Positions 11,756 through 21,149 of a stretch of DNA of 64,000 nucleotides are shown here, piece after piece; the first letter of the stretch is position 1, and the number at the start of each line of letters is the position of its first letter. The notes beneath the pieces were generated by a model that was given only the letters and a program-made list of their open reading frames with translations, ran no database searches and had not been told where the DNA came from. The DNA comes from Cladosporium sp. IMV 00045 (taxonomy: Eukaryota > Ascomycota > Dothideomycetes > Cladosporiales > Cladosporiaceae): contig MSJI02000919.1 of the NCBI GenBank assembly GCA_001931905.2, forward strand, positions 126,067 to 190,066, in the 5' to 3' direction. The position numbers and the translations under genes are program-made.

Positions 11756-12012
11756 AAACCCCACTGGTGGTTTGGTAAATTCCACGGCAAATGTTGTTGT
11801 CGGTACTGGCGTGGCTGGGGCAACGTTCGTTGTCGCCTCGTTTGTCAATCCGACCGGGGGCTTGGAGAAATCGACGGGTCCGTTGCTCGTCGTTTCCTTT
11901 GCTTATCCAACCAGGGGCTTGGAGATCTCGACGGTTGTGTTGGGCGCTGGAGTGACTGTGGGGCGTTGGGCGGTCTGATTCAATCCAATTGGCGTTTGAG
12001 AGAAGTTACATC
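11756..12012 (+). repeat. Irregular direct repeat encoding NPTGGL-like motifs
   Basis: Four related 30-nt blocks start near 11756, 11845, 11903 and 11980. The first three, in one frame, read NPTGGLVNST, NPTGGLEKST and YPTRGLEIST; the fourth keeps only CAATCCAATTGGCG-TTTGAGAGAAG at DNA level, after the stop at 11976. Spacing is uneven (about 89, 58 and 77 nt), and the spacers are rich in G/T and code for V/G/A/T. The enclosing open frame is 11577-11978 (133 codons). It may be the remains of a repetitive protein gene or a minisatellite that happens to be open. I do not recognise the motif as a named domain. Confidence 0.45.
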
Positions 12013-12265
12013 TTCATGTAAGAACTGGAATGTCTGGGTACGATCATTCTGGCTCGCGGAAATCCAAATCGAACGGATGTTAATCCTAGTCATCGATTCT
12101 GCGTGCAAGAGGAGCCACGACTTTGGATATGCTTATCGCCCCTACATAGGTAATTTGTGTGGGAGATCTGATTCTGACATGGATCTAATGCGAAGTATAG
12201 CGGCTTAAGAACACTGGTATGCTATTCAATGCCTTAATGCCGTTTGATATTATGCTATCTTGATA
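12013..12265. other. Approach to satellite array A
   Basis: AT-richer sequence without gene signals. From about 12240 it begins to show poorly matching satellite-like words (GCTATC, GGTTTCGTAAGCTC). Confidence 0.4.
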
Positions 12266-12269
12266 GGGT

Positions 12270-13095
12270 TTCGTAAGCTCAAAGCTGCTATCACATATCA
12301 AAGATACGCTGAGTCCTCTCCCCTACAACTGAGAGGCGCTTTTTGAATGTGTAGAATCTCCGCGAAAATCATTTTGCTTAGAGTTGCTACCAGATATCTT
12401 GGTGTATGAGGAACAACACCCTGCCATTAAGAGATTCGTTTAGTACTAGGTCACCTCGGTGGTGCATTGCTTCTTCAAAGGTGCTATCCTAGATCCTGTT
12501 TAACTAACAATATCCCCCGTGCCATCGAGAGACATTGATCAGAATCATAGCATCTCCGGGATAATCACTAACTTATGCTTGGAGGTGCTATCGCAGACTC
12601 TGATACACTGAAAAGATCCCTATCATGGAGAGATGTTATTTTGAGATAGTAGCATCTCAGCGATGATAAATATGCTTGGAGGCGCTATCACATGTCCTGG
12701 TGTACTGAAAATACATTCCTGCCATTGAGAAATGATGTTTGAAATCGCAGTATCTCCGTTCTTGTCACTATCATTGGAGGTGCTATCACATGCTTTGTTA
12801 CACTGGAAATACCCCTATGCCATTGAGAGACCTTGTTTGAATTTGCGATATCTCCGTCACGATCACTATGCTTGGAGGTGCTATCACATGTCCTGATGTA
12901 CTCAAAAGACCTCCCTACCATTGAGAGACGATGTTTGGAATCGTGGTATCTCCATCATGGTCACTACGATTGGAGGTGCTATCATATGCTCTGTTATACT
13001 GAAAACATATCTATGCCATTGAGAGACGATGTTTGAAATTGCAGTATCTCCGTAACGATCGATGAGCTTGGAGGTAATACCATCAATGGCATTTT
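12270..13095 (+). repeat. Satellite array A: about eight 98-bp tandem units with dimeric higher-order pattern
   Basis: Unit starts, taken at the word GGAGGTGCTATC or its variants, lie at about 12273, 12379, 12477, 12581, 12678, 12776, 12874, 12972 and 13070 (partial). From 12581 on the spacing is 97, 98, 98, 98 and 98 bp. Each unit carries in order GGAGGTGCTATCACATG, a TRYACTGAAAA word, CCATTGAGAGA, GATGTTTGAA and TATCTCCGT. The left units are more decayed, with 100-106 bp spacing. Units at 12678 and 12874 share variants (TCCTGRTGTACT, AATCGYRGTATCTCC) that differ from those shared by 12776 and 12972 (CTYTGTTAYACTG, TATGCCATTGAGAGA), so the array alternates A-B with a 196-bp period. Open frames inside it are by-products of the repeat. 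The array ends about 310 bp before the SUN gene ATG. Confidence 0.9.
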
Positions 13096-13407
13096 TACAA
13101 TCAGTGACTTTCCACATGCAAGACTTCTATTATCACATGTATCCTCGCTTATCCTTCCTTGATATTATCTTCACATGCGCGTGGTCATAAAACTCTCGTT
13201 TCTTTCCCAAACCTTCCTCCCCACTACATTCCACTTTCTCCAATGGAGATCACATGCAGGGTTCTTCACTTGAGGTTTGCGCCCCTCCCCCGCGCTAACG
13301 GGAGGATCCCGCCGCTAACGCCAGGTACCCGCAGCCCAAACATATCAAAATACTGAGCGCGTGCTCGCTTTCTTCCTCGCAACTTCACAAACACCACCAC
13401 CAACACC
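13096..13407 (+). promoter_or_regulatory. Promoter and leader of the SUN-domain gene
   Basis: Single-copy sequence follows the array. It becomes C-rich from about 13195 and ends in a CACCACCACCAACACC-type leader just before the ATG at 13408. A pair of GCTAACG words lies near 13293 and 13313. Promoter function is inferred from position. Confidence 0.45.
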
Positions 13408-15252
13408 ATGGCGACACCAGCTCGCAACACCAGGGCGCGCTCCCGCCAATCCACCACCACCCCCGGCCCTCTCCCGGCCGTAGATGTGCGTGTTTCGCAC
13501 AGCTACGGCTCGCGTGGGAGGGCCAACTTGCGAGGCCAGCTGGCCGGCGAAGGCGCCACCTTCGCCGAGGCCTTCGCAAGTGGCCGCAATGCCGGTGCCG
13601 GGCCTGCCCCGGTCCTCGAGGAGTCCCTTGTGGACGAAGAGGAGCTGCTGCCAGCGCAGCCACCGGTCTCACGACAGGGAACTGTCGTCGACAGCACCGC
13701 CCACTACGAGGGCACCAACCTTTCTGCGCGCCGAGGCAGCATGCCTCCACCAGAGCGCCCGCGCGCCACCACCACCACCGCTGCTGCCGAGAACGGCAAC
13801 CCCTGGACCTTGTCGGTCCTCCTCTTCGCCATCCCGCGCTACCTGGCGCGCAACTTCTGGGCCCTGATCTTGGGCGCATGTCTCTTTCCCGGTCTCTTCT
13901 TCGGCATCTTTTTCTTCCTCAACCGCGACAAGTTCTTCCGCGGCATGCGAATCACTATGGGCCGCCCTGCCTACGACCCGCCCCCTGGCCGCCTCGAGGA
14001 ACTCTGGTTGCTTGTTCGCCACAATGACACTTTCGTCGACATGAACCTGCCACCGATCACGGACCCTACTCTACAGCAAATGGTCAATATCCGCCTTTAT
14101 GGACGCCAAGACGACCTCGAGGCAAACCACACTGCACTTGCCAAGAGAGTAGCCGACCTTGAAGACTATGTCCCGCCCAGGATGGTTGTTGACTTGGTGG
14201 ATGGTGAGATGGTCATCCGCGAGCGCTTCTGGAGCGCACTCAGCGAGAAACTTCAAGGAAGCACGGAGCTGTACGATTCATTCATCGCCGCCAATGAAGA
14301 TGCTGCCGACAGACTCGCGGCCAACGCCGTCAACAAGTCACTCGAATCGGCCATTTCATCAGAACGCGTGCTCCACCGCGATGGCATTGTGAAGCTCCTC
14401 GAAGACAGTGGCAGAGATTTGGAAATCCGCCTACGAGAGATGATGGATAGCAAGCATGCCGATGCCGCCAGTGTCGCTCGCACGGTGGCAGCCCAGGTCG
14501 CTACACAGATTTCCGTCGAAGGAAAACAAAGGAGCTTCCACGACGAACTGAGGCTCCTTGTCAATGCACACATGCTGCAGAATACCTACAACGCTCTCAC
14601 GTCGCCCAACTACTTCTCTCCAAACCTCGGTGCCGTTGTCGACCCACACCACAGCTCTCCGACTGCGCCACTCAAGCAAAAGGTCCCCAAGGTTGGCTGG
14701 TTTGCGTCCTCTCTCAAGCGCCGTCCCAACCCGCCTGTCGCCGCCTTGACCCACTGGAACGAAATGGGCGATTGCTGGTGTGCCGCAAGATCACCCGAGA
14801 TGGGCCACGCACAGCTTGCCATCATCACAGAGCACAAGATCGTCCCGCACAACTTCATCATCGAGCACGTCCCAGCAATCGGCAGACAAGGCAAGACTTC
14901 AGCACCGAAATCCTTCGAGCTCTGGGCCGAGACTCCCTCCGCGGAGCAAGCCGCCGAAGTGAAAGCCGCAATCCGCAAATTCGTCGGTCCAAGCAGCCAC
15001 TGGTCCACCTGCAACGACGATGACGATCTCCTGGGACCGACAAATACATCTGTCTGCGTCGCCAGCGGTGGATATAACATCAACGCCGACACCTGGGTGC
15101 ACTCGTATCCAATGATTGCCAACATGGATCGACTCGATTTCGCCGCCAACAAGTTCTACTACCGCGTCGACAACAACTGGGGTGCGGTTAACACCTGTAC
15201 TTACAGAGTGAGGTTGACAGGGAGGGATACTGAGATGGACCTTTATGATTGA
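13408..15252 (+). CDS. SUN-domain inner nuclear membrane protein
   Basis: A single exon of 614 residues. The N-terminal 135 residues are polar, Arg/Ser/Pro-rich and would face the nucleoplasm. One strong hydrophobic stretch (about residues 150-172, FWALILGACLFPGLFFGIFF) is the membrane anchor. Residues 215-400 are charged and helical, fitting the perinuclear coiled-coil that sets SUN oligomer spacing. The C-terminal 180 residues contain SUN hallmarks: GDCWCAARSPEMGHAQLAI, the VPHNFIIEHVPA strand, APKSFELWAE and the closing YRVRLTGR. SUN proteins pair with KASH proteins in LINC complexes, tether chromatin or spindle poles to the envelope and help telomere clustering in meiosis. It is longer than Schizosaccharomyces Sad1 (about 510 residues). 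Its setting is unusual: tandem satellite arrays end about 310 bp before it and begin about 130 bp after it. Confidence 0.88.
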   Translation: MATPARNTRARSRQSTTTPGPLPAVDVRVSHSYGSRGRANLRGQLAGEGATFAEAFASGRNAGAGPAPVLEESLVDEEELLPAQPPVSRQGTVVDSTAHYEGTNLSARRGSMPPPERPRATTTTAAAENGNPWTLSVLLFAIPRYLARNFWALILGACLFPGLFFGIFFFLNRDKFFRGMRITMGRPAYDPPPGRLEELWLLVRHNDTFVDMNLPPITDPTLQQMVNIRLYGRQDDLEANHTALAKRVADLEDYVPPRMVVDLVDGEMVIRERFWSALSEKLQGSTELYDSFIAANEDAADRLAANAVNKSLESAISSERVLHRDGIVKLLEDSGRDLEIRLREMMDSKHADAASVARTVAAQVATQISVEGKQRSFHDELRLLVNAHMLQNTYNALTSPNYFSPNLGAVVDPHHSSPTAPLKQKVPKVGWFASSLKRRPNPPVAALTHWNEMGDCWCAARSPEMGHAQLAIITEHKIVPHNFIIEHVPAIGRQGKTSAPKSFELWAETPSAEQAAEVKAAIRKFVGPSSHWSTCNDDDDLLGPTNTSVCVASGGYNINADTWVHSYPMIANMDRLDFAANKFYYRVDNNWGAVNTCTYRVRLTGRDTEMDLYD

Positions 15253-15385
15253 TTGGAAGGAGTTTTTGGGTGGATTTTCTCTTTTTTTTTTATTTTTTTT
15301 ACAAAATGAATGATACCCCTGCATCAGCGAGCGAGTTTTGGGCGGTTTCTCTTTGGTACTAGGCATTTTCAGGATACGAGAGATG
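15253..15385 (+). terminator. 3' region of the SUN gene with T-tract
   Basis: Directly after the stop, 15280-15300 is almost pure T, a common fungal 3'-UTR feature. No exact polyadenylation site can be fixed from sequence. Confidence 0.4.
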
Positions 15386-15391
15386 AGGATA

Positions 15392-16262
15392 ATAGCACAT
15401 GGCGTACTCTCGCTAGAAGAGATAGCCTTTAATAACATGATCATTCTGACAGCTTTCTCCGTGGTCACATACCTGTTTCAGTATACTGAGCCTGATGATA
15501 TGAGCATATGGTTTTCAAATGCTTCACGAGATTCCCGCTTTGTGAGAGACAATTCGAACACCTCTCTCAGTGGTCTTATACTTCTCTCAGTACACTGAGC
15601 CTGTCGATATGAGCATATGGCCGTCACATGATTCACGAGATGCCTATCTTGTGAGCGATGATTTGAACGGCTCTCTCCATGGTCTTATACCTTTGTCAAT
15701 ATACTGAGCTTGTTGACATGAGCTTATGGATATCACATGATTTGTGAGATCCCAGTCTTGCCAGCGATGATTTAAACAACTCTCTCAGCGGTCTCATCCC
15801 CTTTTCAGTATGCTGAGCCTGTTGATTTGAGCATATGATGATCACATGCTTGGTGAGACGTTTGTCTTGCGAGCGATGATCTATATAGCTCTCTCTGTGG
15901 TCTCATATTCTTTCCAGTATACTGAAGTTGATGATACAAGCATATTTTCGCACCTATCAGATGTGAACCCACCTCATTTTGAACAATGATCTAAACCCTT
16001 CTCTCCGTGGTTCTGTAGTGTTCACAGTGTACCGAAAACGATGATATGAGCATATTGTCTGCTTTTCACACGTGAGATCGCTGCACCTCGACATGTGAGT
16101 CCAATGTCCCTCTTGGTGGCCACATAGCACTCTCAGGATACCAAGTCGATGATACCAGCATATGTTAGCCCGGAAAGATATTTCCACCATCTTTCCTCGT
16201 GATACTATAGCATCTTCAACCTGCCAAGGTCGATGATACGAACATAATGTTACCCGTACGAT
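15392..16262 (+). repeat. Satellite array B: about eight 109-bp tandem units
   Basis: Unit starts, taken at TGAGCATATG or variants, lie near 15392 (decayed), 15501, 15610, 15719, 15828, 15937, 16047, 16155 and 16248. The spacing is 109, 109, 109, 109, 109, 110, 108 and 93 bp. A unit holds in order TGAGCATATGG, TCACATGATT, GCGATGATTTGAA, CTCTCTC-GTGGTCTTATAC, CAGTATACTGAG and CTGTTGATA. Identity falls steadily to the right: units after 16047 keep only GATGATACNAGCATA and scattered words. The array is in the same orientation as array A and shares an ordered set of short words with it. Open frames across it are accidental. Confidence 0.88.
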
Positions 16263-17000
16263 AGTTGCATAACAACAACGACCTCAATGACCAATTGAGA
16301 ACAACCACCCTTTCATTTGGACCCGAAGGTAGGACTCGATTGTGTCAATCCATTCGAAACACCTCAAAATACTCAGTACCACCGAATCCTGCCTACACGC
16401 TGAGGGCAACGGGCAACGAAGGCACACCATCTGGCCTCAGCACTGCACTGCTCGCCCACGAACTCACCCATCTCACCCTATCCGAACACCCCCACGCATC
16501 AAGACCTCGCGAGTATCGACGGACGACATCCGCACAAGAAGAACGCTCGATAAGCGGACCGATCACTCCAGCATTTTTCTTCGTGACACTGTAGCTTCCC
16601 CAACCGACGAAGGTCGATGGAACGTGTACATGGTGCACATATCATCCGTGATACAACCTCCTGTTGACTGACACCGAGGCCCACAAGGGTTCCGATGACG
16701 GCAGTGACAATGCCAGCGCTCAAGTCGACGCTGAAAGCGAGACTAACTATGCAACCGTGTTTTCATACAGCTCTTTCTCTCTCTCTCTCTCTCAGTGGTG
16801 CTATAGTTTTCTCAATGAATCGAAGTCGAAGGTACGACCTCACGGTACAAACTTCATCTCCTAGATACTATCATTATCATGTGTGATTGTTCAGACGCCC
16901 TCCGTGGCCATATAGTTCCTTTGATGTATCAATGCCGAGTTACAGCCTAGTCCATTCTCGGGAACCAGGTTTAATAGGAACGACCATTTCCATTCTCTCA
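16263..17000 (+). repeat. Degenerate continuation of satellite array B
   Basis: Recognisable remnants are GACACTGTAGC...GAAGGTCGATGGAACG near 16582-16625, CTCTCAGTGGTGCTATAG...GAAGTCGAAGGTACGA near 16788-16836, and CCTCCGTGGCCATATAG near 16899-16915. A CT microsatellite occupies about 16775-16793. Spacing is no longer regular and the sequence between is unrelated. This looks like an old, decaying edge of the array. Confidence 0.5.
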
Positions 17001-17821
17001 GTACTTCCATTCCCTGGCAAAAGGTCGTTGACTCGTCACGACCAGATCAAAAGCCACAGATAGCAGATCATACGTCTCAAGCAGAGTGCAGGGTACTGCC
17101 GAAGGTCTCTGCGCCCTTTGAGCCCGCCACTCTTCATCATCCGCCTAACGCATACGGGCATTTGAGCGTCATAGAATTGAGTGAAGTTGAGAAGTATACC
17201 GCTCTCCCAGCGTCTAGACTGCCTCTCACCCTCAGTCTAAAGGGTTTCATCTGGCTTTCTTCATCGAGTTCTCAAGTGGACCGGAGTTCGCGTGATAATC
17301 AAGCAGCCTGCCGCTCCACAGGTCACATCTTCCTCAAGTCTCTCTTCTTCGTCCAGAGCAATGCCTTACAAGATCTTGCTGCCTCCTGGGTTCCCACGTT
17401 CGCCCAATCTACTCCGTATGATCGTGCACAACCTTTCAGTTCAAAATGAAGGACAAGCCCTGCCACCAGACCCGATTCAGCGGGCGGCATCTGTCGCTCA
17501 ACATGGAGTTTGACCTTGGCTTGTTGGAGTTCGCAGCACCACCACATGGCCAATATTATGACTGCGAGATACCCTCGAGTCTTACTAGGAAAGGAAAGAA
17601 CCTCCCTCCTGAGCCTTAGATGTTCGTGAGTAACCACACTAGAGGATATAGGTAAGGTACTTTGCTTGGGGTCATCTTTATAAATCGTGTATCATTTTCG
17701 TCCACCCGTCTACCTCTACCCGCCCTCTATATCTACCACCATGCAAAGCCCCCCAACAAGTAAGCAAAAATCCGCCACCAGAATATGCGTCAACAAAATC
17801 TAAAAAAAAGGAGGGCATCAT
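17001..17821. other. Intergenic, 0.8 kb
   Basis: No gene is supported. Open frames near 17162-17513 on the plus strand and 17323-17637 on the minus strand show no family resemblance. The right end lies next to the stop of the PYP1-like gene and would include its 3' UTR. Confidence 0.5.
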
Positions 17822-18939
17822 CTACTTAGCCGCTCCGTTCGCCACAATCGGCTCAATGCCGGCCTTGCCCGCCTTGTAGTCCTCGAAACCCTGCTTGGCA
17901 GCGTCGTGCACCGTCGTCTCGCCGGCCACGATCTTCTTGACCGTCGCCAGAATGCTGCTCCAGTCCTCGAAGACGGTGAAAGGCACGTTTTCGCGCGCGC
18001 AATAGGTGATCAGATCTGGATTGGAAGAGTCAGTCACGGATAGAGAAGGAGGTGGGGAGTGGAGGGAGAGTGAAACGCACCGTGACCCTTCTTGGCGAAG
18101 AGGAGGTCGGTCTCGCGAGCGGCGGAGAGGTCGGACACGCCGTCGCCGGCGTAGAAGAGGGTGGGGCGCTTGTCAGTGGGGAGTTGGGCGTAGGGGCGGA
18201 GGGTGAGGGATTTGTCGTGGCCGAAGGAGCTGGAAGAGAATCATCGCGTCAGCATGCATTCGAGGTACGGAATTGACAGGAAAGACCGGCCTACCTATCA
18301 TCGTGATACTGAATCTGCCAACCGCCCTCCTGATCAATCTGCTTGTCACCGCGGGGCACGGCCTCGTTGCAGATGATGTCGATTTTGTCGCAGTCCGGGC
18401 CGACGAGTTTCTGCAGAATGCCGCGGATGACGGGCGTCATGCCGGAGGAAACGACGACGGTGGGGATCTCGTTGGCCAGCGCCCACTGGAAGTACTCGTT
18501 GAAGTGCGGGTCGAGGGTGATGTTTTCCACCAGGTAGTCGACGCACTGCGGGAAGGGGCGCGTGATCGAGTCCATCATTTCGCGGAATGCGTCTCTGGGG
18601 TTGCGTGTGTTAGGGACGTTGATATTATTTGGCGCTTGGATATGTCCGAGTGGCGAATAAGGATATAGATTCAAAGACATACCTGAAGTGCTTCTTGCCG
18701 TCAAGGACGTCCTTGTTGCCCTGCTTGCGCTTTTCAGCGCCATAGCCGATGGTGTCTGTCTGTCATTGTCGGTCAGTGTCGCCCTTGTCACGTCAAGAAA
18801 ATTGAAAGCCTTCAGGCATTTTTACCATGAAATCATTGCTGTCCTTGAGAGTGATGGTACCGTCGAAGTCGGTGAAGAAGATGAACTTGGGGTCCTTGAA
18901 AGGGAAACGGAGAGCCGTGAGATCGCCGTTGGCAGCCAT
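17822..18939 (-). CDS. PYP1: HAD-family sugar/polyol phosphatase, Pyp1-like
   Basis: Five exons on the minus strand: 18939-18826, 18759-18683, 18594-18295, 18229-18081 and 18015-17822. All four introns are GT-AG (66, 88, 65 and 65 nt) and the protein is 277 residues. HAD motif I is FFTDFDGTITLKDSND (the two Asp of DFDGT are nucleophile and acid/base), motif II is VVVSSGM, and motif IV is GDGVSDLSAA. The joined protein reads like yeast Ynl010w/Pyp1, for example TDTIGYG, PFPQCVDYL, SSFGHDKS and LLFAKKG. Yeast Pyp1 removes phosphate from sugar-alcohol phosphates such as sorbitol-6-phosphate. Relatives are often labelled phosphoserine phosphatase-like, which is less specific. The product should be cytosolic. 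It shares a 474-bp divergent promoter with SHE9. Confidence 0.9.
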
Positions 18940-19413
18940 TGTGAAAGATATGAGATATGAAAGTCGTAAAGCGAAGCAGTCCAGATGTGAATATTTGTGG
19001 CACAGAAGATGAAGTGTGGTTAGAATGGATGTTTATCGGGTATGACTGTCTTCACCAAAACACAAACCACCACAACCCCCACGTGGCGGGACAAAAAATC
19101 GCCCCTCCTACGCCATTGCTGCTGCAACATTACCCTGACGTCCCTTCAGCCAATAAACTTGGTCCCTTTGAGATTTTGTCCTCTCAACGAACAATCTCAG
19201 CCGTTCTGTTATTGGGCGACAGATGAGATGGATCGGCTTGGCTTAGGCCGCTGCTCCGGCGTTCGGTGGACAAGTCTGCCGAGCGCCTCTGCTGCTGGCT
19301 GTGAGAGCTTGACTGGGCCGAGGGAAAGTACAGTTTGATGATTATAAGCTGGCATTCTTGTGTATCTGCACTATAATACCTACTGTGTTTAGCCAACGAT
19401 TTGCTGCTGGAGG
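18940..19413. promoter_or_regulatory. Divergent promoter between PYP1-like gene and SHE9
   Basis: A 474-bp head-to-head spacer. A CCAAT-type word (as GCCAATAAAC) lies near 19149 and CCAACGATTTG near 19392. Regulation is inferred from position only. Confidence 0.45.
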
Positions 19414-21030
19414 ATGTACCCGGCGACGCGGTATGGCGCGTCATTGGCGAGGAGTATACAAAATGCTGCGTTCAGGAAAAGCACGGCGGCACAACAGTTA
19501 GCGCGGGCGAGCACCAGCTCCAAGTCAAACGGATCATGGACTTGTCAGAGTTGCCGGTTGGGTGCTTGGAGGGATGTGAATGTAAGGACTGGTCAAACAT
19601 GGCAACGGGAGCAGGGGAGGAAGTTCTCGATATCAGCCAGGAGAAGGGAGAGTGGAAAGAAGGACGAGAAAGAGCAGCCTGATTCTTCTTCTACGACCAT
19701 CCATCTACAACCGCCTGAACCTCCTCGGGACGCAGAAAGGGCAACACAATCACCAAAGGAACAACCCGAGCCACCTACTCCCGAGCCAATAGTGTTCCAA
19801 CAACCTCCGCCGGAACATGAAAACCCACCATCACCACCACCTCAAGACAATACCGACAATACACCACCTCCGAACAACCCTCCACCCACCGACGAACCAC
19901 TCTCAACCCCGGCCACCCGCCTCTCATCCCTCCCCTCCGCCATCGAACAGCAAAGATGGCACCTCTCCCGCCGCTTCTCAACCCTCATGGACAGCCTCCT
20001 CACCAAAGCGACCCTGGCATCCCAGCAAATAAACACCTACACCGGCACCGACTTCAGCGGAATCGAAGCTCTACGAACCGAAATCGGCACGCAAGAAAAG
20101 GCTGTCAAAGCCGGGCACATCGCCGTATCAGCGCAAAAAGACAGACACATGGAAGCGCACGTCAAGCAAGCCAGCAGCCAGAAAGAGATCGTGAGCTTGC
20201 TGGAACGCAAGAGCAGCTGGTCGCCCAGCGATCTGGAGCGGTACATGACGCTCGTGCGCTCGGAGCACCTGGACGAGCAGGCCGTGCAGAAGGCGAAGGA
20301 GGATTTGGCGGCCGCGGAGAGGGATTTGGAGGACGCCAGGGCGCTGCTGGAGAGGCTGGAGCGCAAGCAGTATCATGAAGAGCAAATTTGGAGCGATACT
20401 ATTCGCAGGAACAGCACGTGGGTGACTATCGGGCTGATGGGGGTGAATATCTTCTTGTTGCTGGCGCAGATTATCTTCTTTGAGCCGTATAGGCGGAGGA
20501 AGATTGTGAGGGAGATGAAAGAGGCTTTGGATGAGAGGAGTGTGGTGGGTGCACCTGTTGTGGCGGGGCAGGCTGTTGCTCCTGTTGCTGCTCCTGCTGC
20601 CGCTGTTGCCGCGCCTGAAGTGGAGAGGCAGGTTGACGAGGTGGTGGAGCCAAAGGCAGTGCCGGTTGAGGTGGTGGAGGAGCAAACCAAGGCCGCGGAG
20701 GAGGAGATCCAACCGCTCGACTCGATCGTACCAAAGACGACACCTGAGAAAATCGCGGATGCATCACCACCAGCCGCGATCGATTCAGCGCTGCCCAGCG
20801 AGATTCCACCTGCGATCGACGAGCCCTCACCACCATGGCTCTGGGATCAACTCCAGCAAGCCACAAGCTGGGACGACCGCCTCTCCATCTCCCGCGCAGC
20901 CTTCGACGACCTCTTCAGCGACCGCCTCGTGCACCTGAGGAAAGTCGACGTGACCACCGTCGCCCTGCAAGGCGCCGCTTCGGGCGTGGCGGCCATGGGC
21001 TTGCTTTTCCTTCTCTTACGACCAAATTAG
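19414..21030 (+). CDS. SHE9: Mitochondrial inner-membrane protein She9/Mdm33
   Basis: A single exon of 538 residues. The N-terminus is basic and Ser/Ala-rich with KFSISARRR near residue 90, as expected for a mitochondrial presequence. A long Pro-rich linker (about 105-185) leads into the conserved She9 core: helical coiled-coil segments (about 190-335), then a membrane helix near 337-357 (STWVTIGLMGVNIFLLLAQI) followed by FFEPYRRRKIV. A second hydrophobic segment closes the protein (GVAAMGLLFLLLRP). The core wording (SPSDLERYMTLVRSEH, EEQIWSDTIRR-STW) is characteristic of the family. In yeast, Mdm33/She9 is an inner-membrane protein needed for normal mitochondrial shape, probably by inner-membrane fission or septation. 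The variable A/V/P-rich stretch at 380-420 looks low-complexity. Confidence 0.9.
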   Translation: MYPATRYGASLARSIQNAAFRKSTAAQQLARASTSSKSNGSWTCQSCRLGAWRDVNVRTGQTWQREQGRKFSISARRRESGKKDEKEQPDSSSTTIHLQPPEPPRDAERATQSPKEQPEPPTPEPIVFQQPPPEHENPPSPPPQDNTDNTPPPNNPPPTDEPLSTPATRLSSLPSAIEQQRWHLSRRFSTLMDSLLTKATLASQQINTYTGTDFSGIEALRTEIGTQEKAVKAGHIAVSAQKDRHMEAHVKQASSQKEIVSLLERKSSWSPSDLERYMTLVRSEHLDEQAVQKAKEDLAAAERDLEDARALLERLERKQYHEEQIWSDTIRRNSTWVTIGLMGVNIFLLLAQIIFFEPYRRRKIVREMKEALDERSVVGAPVVAGQAVAPVAAPAAAVAAPEVERQVDEVVEPKAVPVEVVEEQTKAAEEEIQPLDSIVPKTTPEKIADASPPAAIDSALPSEIPPAIDEPSPPWLWDQLQQATSWDDRLSISRAAFDDLFSDRLVHLRKVDVTTVALQGAASGVAAMGLLFLLLRPN

Positions 21031-21149
21031 AAGTATATATATGTAGCCTTAGCAGGAACTCACAGAGAGAATTGTAAATCTAGACATTCGCAAATGACAA
21101 AAAGCCGGCATGTCACCTGCAGTACTTTTCCCAATTTGATAGTCCCCTC

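Noticed and set aside
12688..13117. Open frames on both strands across the 98-bp array (60-77 codons each)
   Set aside because: They repeat with the satellite period and change meaning from unit to unit, so they are by-products of tandem repetition, not a repeat-protein gene.
12270..16262. The arrays considered as CRISPR
   Set aside because: The units are contiguous, 98-109 bp, and diverge evenly. There is no short constant repeat with unique spacers, and the DNA is from a fungal nucleus.
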